Shown here: positions 5,361 through 6,646 of the stretch, one piece after another
How the letters are laid out: each line of letters starts with the position of its first letter
Position numbering within the stretch: position 1 is the stretch's first letter
Translations under genes and position numbers: made by a program
Notes under the pieces: generated by a model
What the model saw: only the letters and a program-made list of their open reading frames with translations
What the model was told of the DNA's origin: nothing
Databases searched by the model: none
NCBI GenBank assembly: GCA_946546075.1
Contig: CAMNNV010000070.1
Location: 1-6,646 of the forward strand
Source of the DNA: an uncultured Bacillota bacterium
GTDB taxonomy: Bacteria; Bacillota; Clostridia; Peptostreptococcales; Anaerovoracaceae
DNA length: 6,646 bases
Direction of reading: 5' to 3'

Positions 5361-6341
5361 ATGGCAACAAAGGATTCAGTACTGCAGGCGCTCCAGCAGA
5401 ACAGAGGCCAGTACCTATCGGGAGAAGAACTGAGCACGTCACTTGACGTTTCACGCACATCCGTCTGGAAGGCGATCAAAACTTTGCGCAGTGAGGGCCA
5501 TCACATAGAAGCCGTCACAAACAAAGGATACATGCTCATCGCCGACAACCGTCTCATAACGGAAAGTGGTGTGCGGGAAGGTCTTTCGGAGGCGAACAAA
5601 GATGTGCCGGTGTACGTCTACGACTCCATCGACTCCACGAACCTTCAGGCCCGCAGGCTCATGATGGAGGGTGCCCATGAGGGGCTCGTGGTCATCGCTC
5701 GCCAGCAGACTGCAGGACGGGGACGTCTCGGGCGCGGTTTTTACTCGCCGCGCGAAGGGATCTACCTCAGCGTCGTCATCCGCCCAGACTTTGATCTTTC
5801 AAAATCGGTGCTCATCACTTCGGCTGCCGCTGTTGCTGTCTGCGAAGCCATCGAAGATGTGGCAGGCAAAGAGGCGCGCATCAAGTGGGTCAACGATGTA
5901 TATGTAAATGACCGCAAAGTATGCGGGATCCTGACGGAAGGGATCTCGGATTTCGAGACGGGGCGCATCGAGTATCTCATCATCGGGATCGGTCTCAATA
6001 CGGATGTGAGCAACTTCCCGGAAGATCTGCGCAAGATCGCAGGTGCTGTAGAAGGCGACTATTCGGCGTCCAGGCTCGCCGGCGCCATCGCGAGCCGCAC
6101 CCTGGACTACGCATCGGATATCGAAGCCCGGACATTCATAGAGCCGTATCGCCGGCGCAACATCGTCATCGGCAAAGACGTGACGGTCTACAAAGGGCGC
6201 TACAAAGTGAGTCCCGAAGATGAGCTGGAAGGTGTTTCTGCAAAGGTTCTCGACATCGACGATGACGGACGTCTTGTTGTGGAGTACGCAGACGGCTCCC
6301 AGGATACCCTTTCATCCGGAGAGATCACGCTTCGGTTCTGA
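5361..6341 (+). CDS. birA: Bifunctional biotin-[acetyl-CoA-carboxylase] ligase / biotin repressor
   Basis: BirA makes biotinyl-5'-AMP from biotin and ATP and attaches biotin to a lysine of carrier proteins such as the acetyl-CoA carboxylase BCCP. Group II enzymes also bind DNA. The 326 residues show an N-terminal winged helix (about 1-60, with LSGEELSTSLDVSRTSVWKAI as HTH), so this is the repressor-ligase form. The catalytic domain (about 83-265) has DSTN (91-94), the biotinyl-AMP loop GRGRLGR (119-125), KWVNDVYV (175-182) holding the conserved Lys, and the CGILTE strand (188-193). A C-terminal SH3-like domain ends in SGEITLRF. Length agrees with E. coli BirA (about 320). ATG 5361 has AGGAGG at 5350-5355 with a 5-base gap. 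Reading open further upstream to a TTG at 5271 would cross the promoter and is unlikely. KWVND replaces the commoner KWPND. No biotin genes or clear biotin operator are nearby. Confidence 0.96.
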   Translation: MATKDSVLQALQQNRGQYLSGEELSTSLDVSRTSVWKAIKTLRSEGHHIEAVTNKGYMLIADNRLITESGVREGLSEANKDVPVYVYDSIDSTNLQARRLMMEGAHEGLVVIARQQTAGRGRLGRGFYSPREGIYLSVVIRPDFDLSKSVLITSAAAVAVCEAIEDVAGKEARIKWVNDVYVNDRKVCGILTEGISDFETGRIEYLIIGIGLNTDVSNFPEDLRKIAGAVEGDYSASRLAGAIASRTLDYASDIEARTFIEPYRRRNIVIGKDVTVYKGRYKVSPEDELEGVSAKVLDIDDDGRLVVEYADGSQDTLSSGEITLRF

Positions 6342-6345
6342 TCTG

Positions 6346-6367
6346 GGGTGTACTTATTAAGGCACCC
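6346..6367 (+). other. Small hairpin just after birA
   Basis: GGGTG (6346-6350) pairs with CACCC (6363-6367), and CTT/AAG can pair inside. It starts 4 bases after the birA stop. There is no run of T after it, so it is not a convincing intrinsic terminator, though it could protect the mRNA 3' end. Confidence 0.3.
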
Positions 6368-6500
6368 GACAGAGTTCACTTTATGTGTGGCTAAGATGTG
6401 TATCTTCAAAAACTCTTCACAAAGCCATCTCATAATCTGCATACAGGAAGGTTATTATATCATCACAGCAAACAACAAAGCTGTAACGAGTGATACGAAG

Positions 6501-6558
6501 GGGCTGCTGCCGATGAATGTTTCTTCTTCTCACATTCCAAATCATTGTCAAGCAGCCC
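6501..6558. repeat. Nested inverted repeat
   Basis: GGGCTGCT (6501-6508) is exactly complementary to AGCAGCCC (6551-6558). Between them GAATGT (6515-6520) pairs with ACATTC (6532-6537) around a pyrimidine loop. The outer stem is 8 bp and the inner one 6 bp. No T-run follows on either side. It could be a structured RNA or a short chromosomal repeat, or chance. Confidence 0.4.
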
Positions 6559-6587
6559 GTACTCGCAATCTCCAAATTAGCAAATTA

Positions 6588-6608
6588 CTTCCATAAAACC
6601 TTCCATAA
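6588..6608. repeat. Short direct repeat
   Basis: The 9-mer CTTCCATAA occurs at 6588-6596 and again at 6600-6608, a 12-base period. No function is evident. Confidence 0.4.
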
Positions 6609-6623
6609 CACGAACTTTAAAAG

Positions 6624-6646
6624 TCCTGCACGATGCATGTGCAGGA
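6624..6646. terminator. Possible terminator hairpin at window end
   Basis: TCCTGCAC and GTGCAGGA form a perfect 8-bp stem around the 7-base loop GATGCAT. On the minus strand it is followed by CTTTTAAAG, a short T-run. On the plus strand, where it might end birA transcription, the next bases are outside the window. The strand it serves is therefore undecided. Confidence 0.5.

Larger units (their letters stand above)
6342..6646. other. Gene-free stretch of low GC with inverted repeats
   Basis: No protein, tRNA or riboswitch is recognised in these 305 bases. GC is about 42% from 6361 on, clearly below the adjacent birA coding sequence. Short reading frames exist on both strands (plus 6348-6596 from a GTG, minus from 6442 running into birA), but they lack ribosome sites and resemble no known family. 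What can be seen is a series of inverted and direct repeats, listed separately. Confidence 0.6.

Noticed and set aside
6200..6442. 80-codon minus-strand frame overlapping the end of birA
   Set aside because: Half of it is antisense to BirA's conserved C-terminus, and no ribosome site or family resemblance was seen.
6501..6558. Integron attC site, tRNA or T-box
   Set aside because: There are no attC core sites, no cloverleaf or T-loop sequence, and no T-box antiterminator motif. Only simple nested arms are present.
6348..6596. 82-codon plus-strand frame after birA
   Set aside because: It starts with GTG inside the small post-birA hairpin, has no ribosome site, and its translation resembles no known protein.

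Overview
The window reads as chromosomal DNA from an anaerobic Gram-positive bacterium, most likely of the class Clostridia. The reasons are an A-type flavodiiron protein of the FprA kind, strong AGGAGG ribosome binding sites, sigma-A type promoters with 17-base spacers, and a MarR + ABC + ABC operon of a type widespread in Firmicutes. Base composition is moderate in GC in the genes, dropping to about 42% in the last 286 bases. I cannot name a genus from the sequence alone. I see no insertion sequence, CRISPR array, tRNA, rRNA or phage gene, and no clearly undescribed multi-gene system. The unusual material is regulatory.

Layout from left to right. (1) Positions 1-724, minus strand: the N-terminal 241 codons of an FprA-type flavodiiron protein, cut by the window edge. 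(2) 725-850: a compact divergent promoter region. (3) 851-1153, plus strand: a small single-domain GIY-YIG protein of the YhbQ/YazA kind, convergent with and overlapping the next operon by 6 bases. (4) 5195 down to 1148, minus strand: a tightly packed three-gene operon, MarR-family regulator, then two ABC half-transporters, with gaps of only 3 and 4 bases. (5) 5196-5360: a second divergent control region with two matching 16-bp palindromes and a promoter on each strand. (6) 5361-6341, plus strand: bifunctional biotin-protein ligase/repressor BirA. (7) 6342-6646: no recognisable gene, lower GC, several inverted repeats.

How the parts work together. The two ABC proteins look like the two halves of a heterodimeric exporter with one working and one degenerate ATP site. 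The first lacks the catalytic Glu and the switch His (Asp and Gln instead) but has a good signature motif. The second has the catalytic residues but a changed signature, LSQGQ. The MarR protein encoded first in the operon probably represses it through palindromes of form GTTG-N6-CAAC, one over the -35 box and one in the 5' leader. The operon appears to end at a strong intrinsic terminator that lies inside the 3' coding end of the convergent GIY-YIG gene. FprA (oxygen/nitric oxide reduction) and BirA (biotin transfer) show no visible functional link to the exporter.
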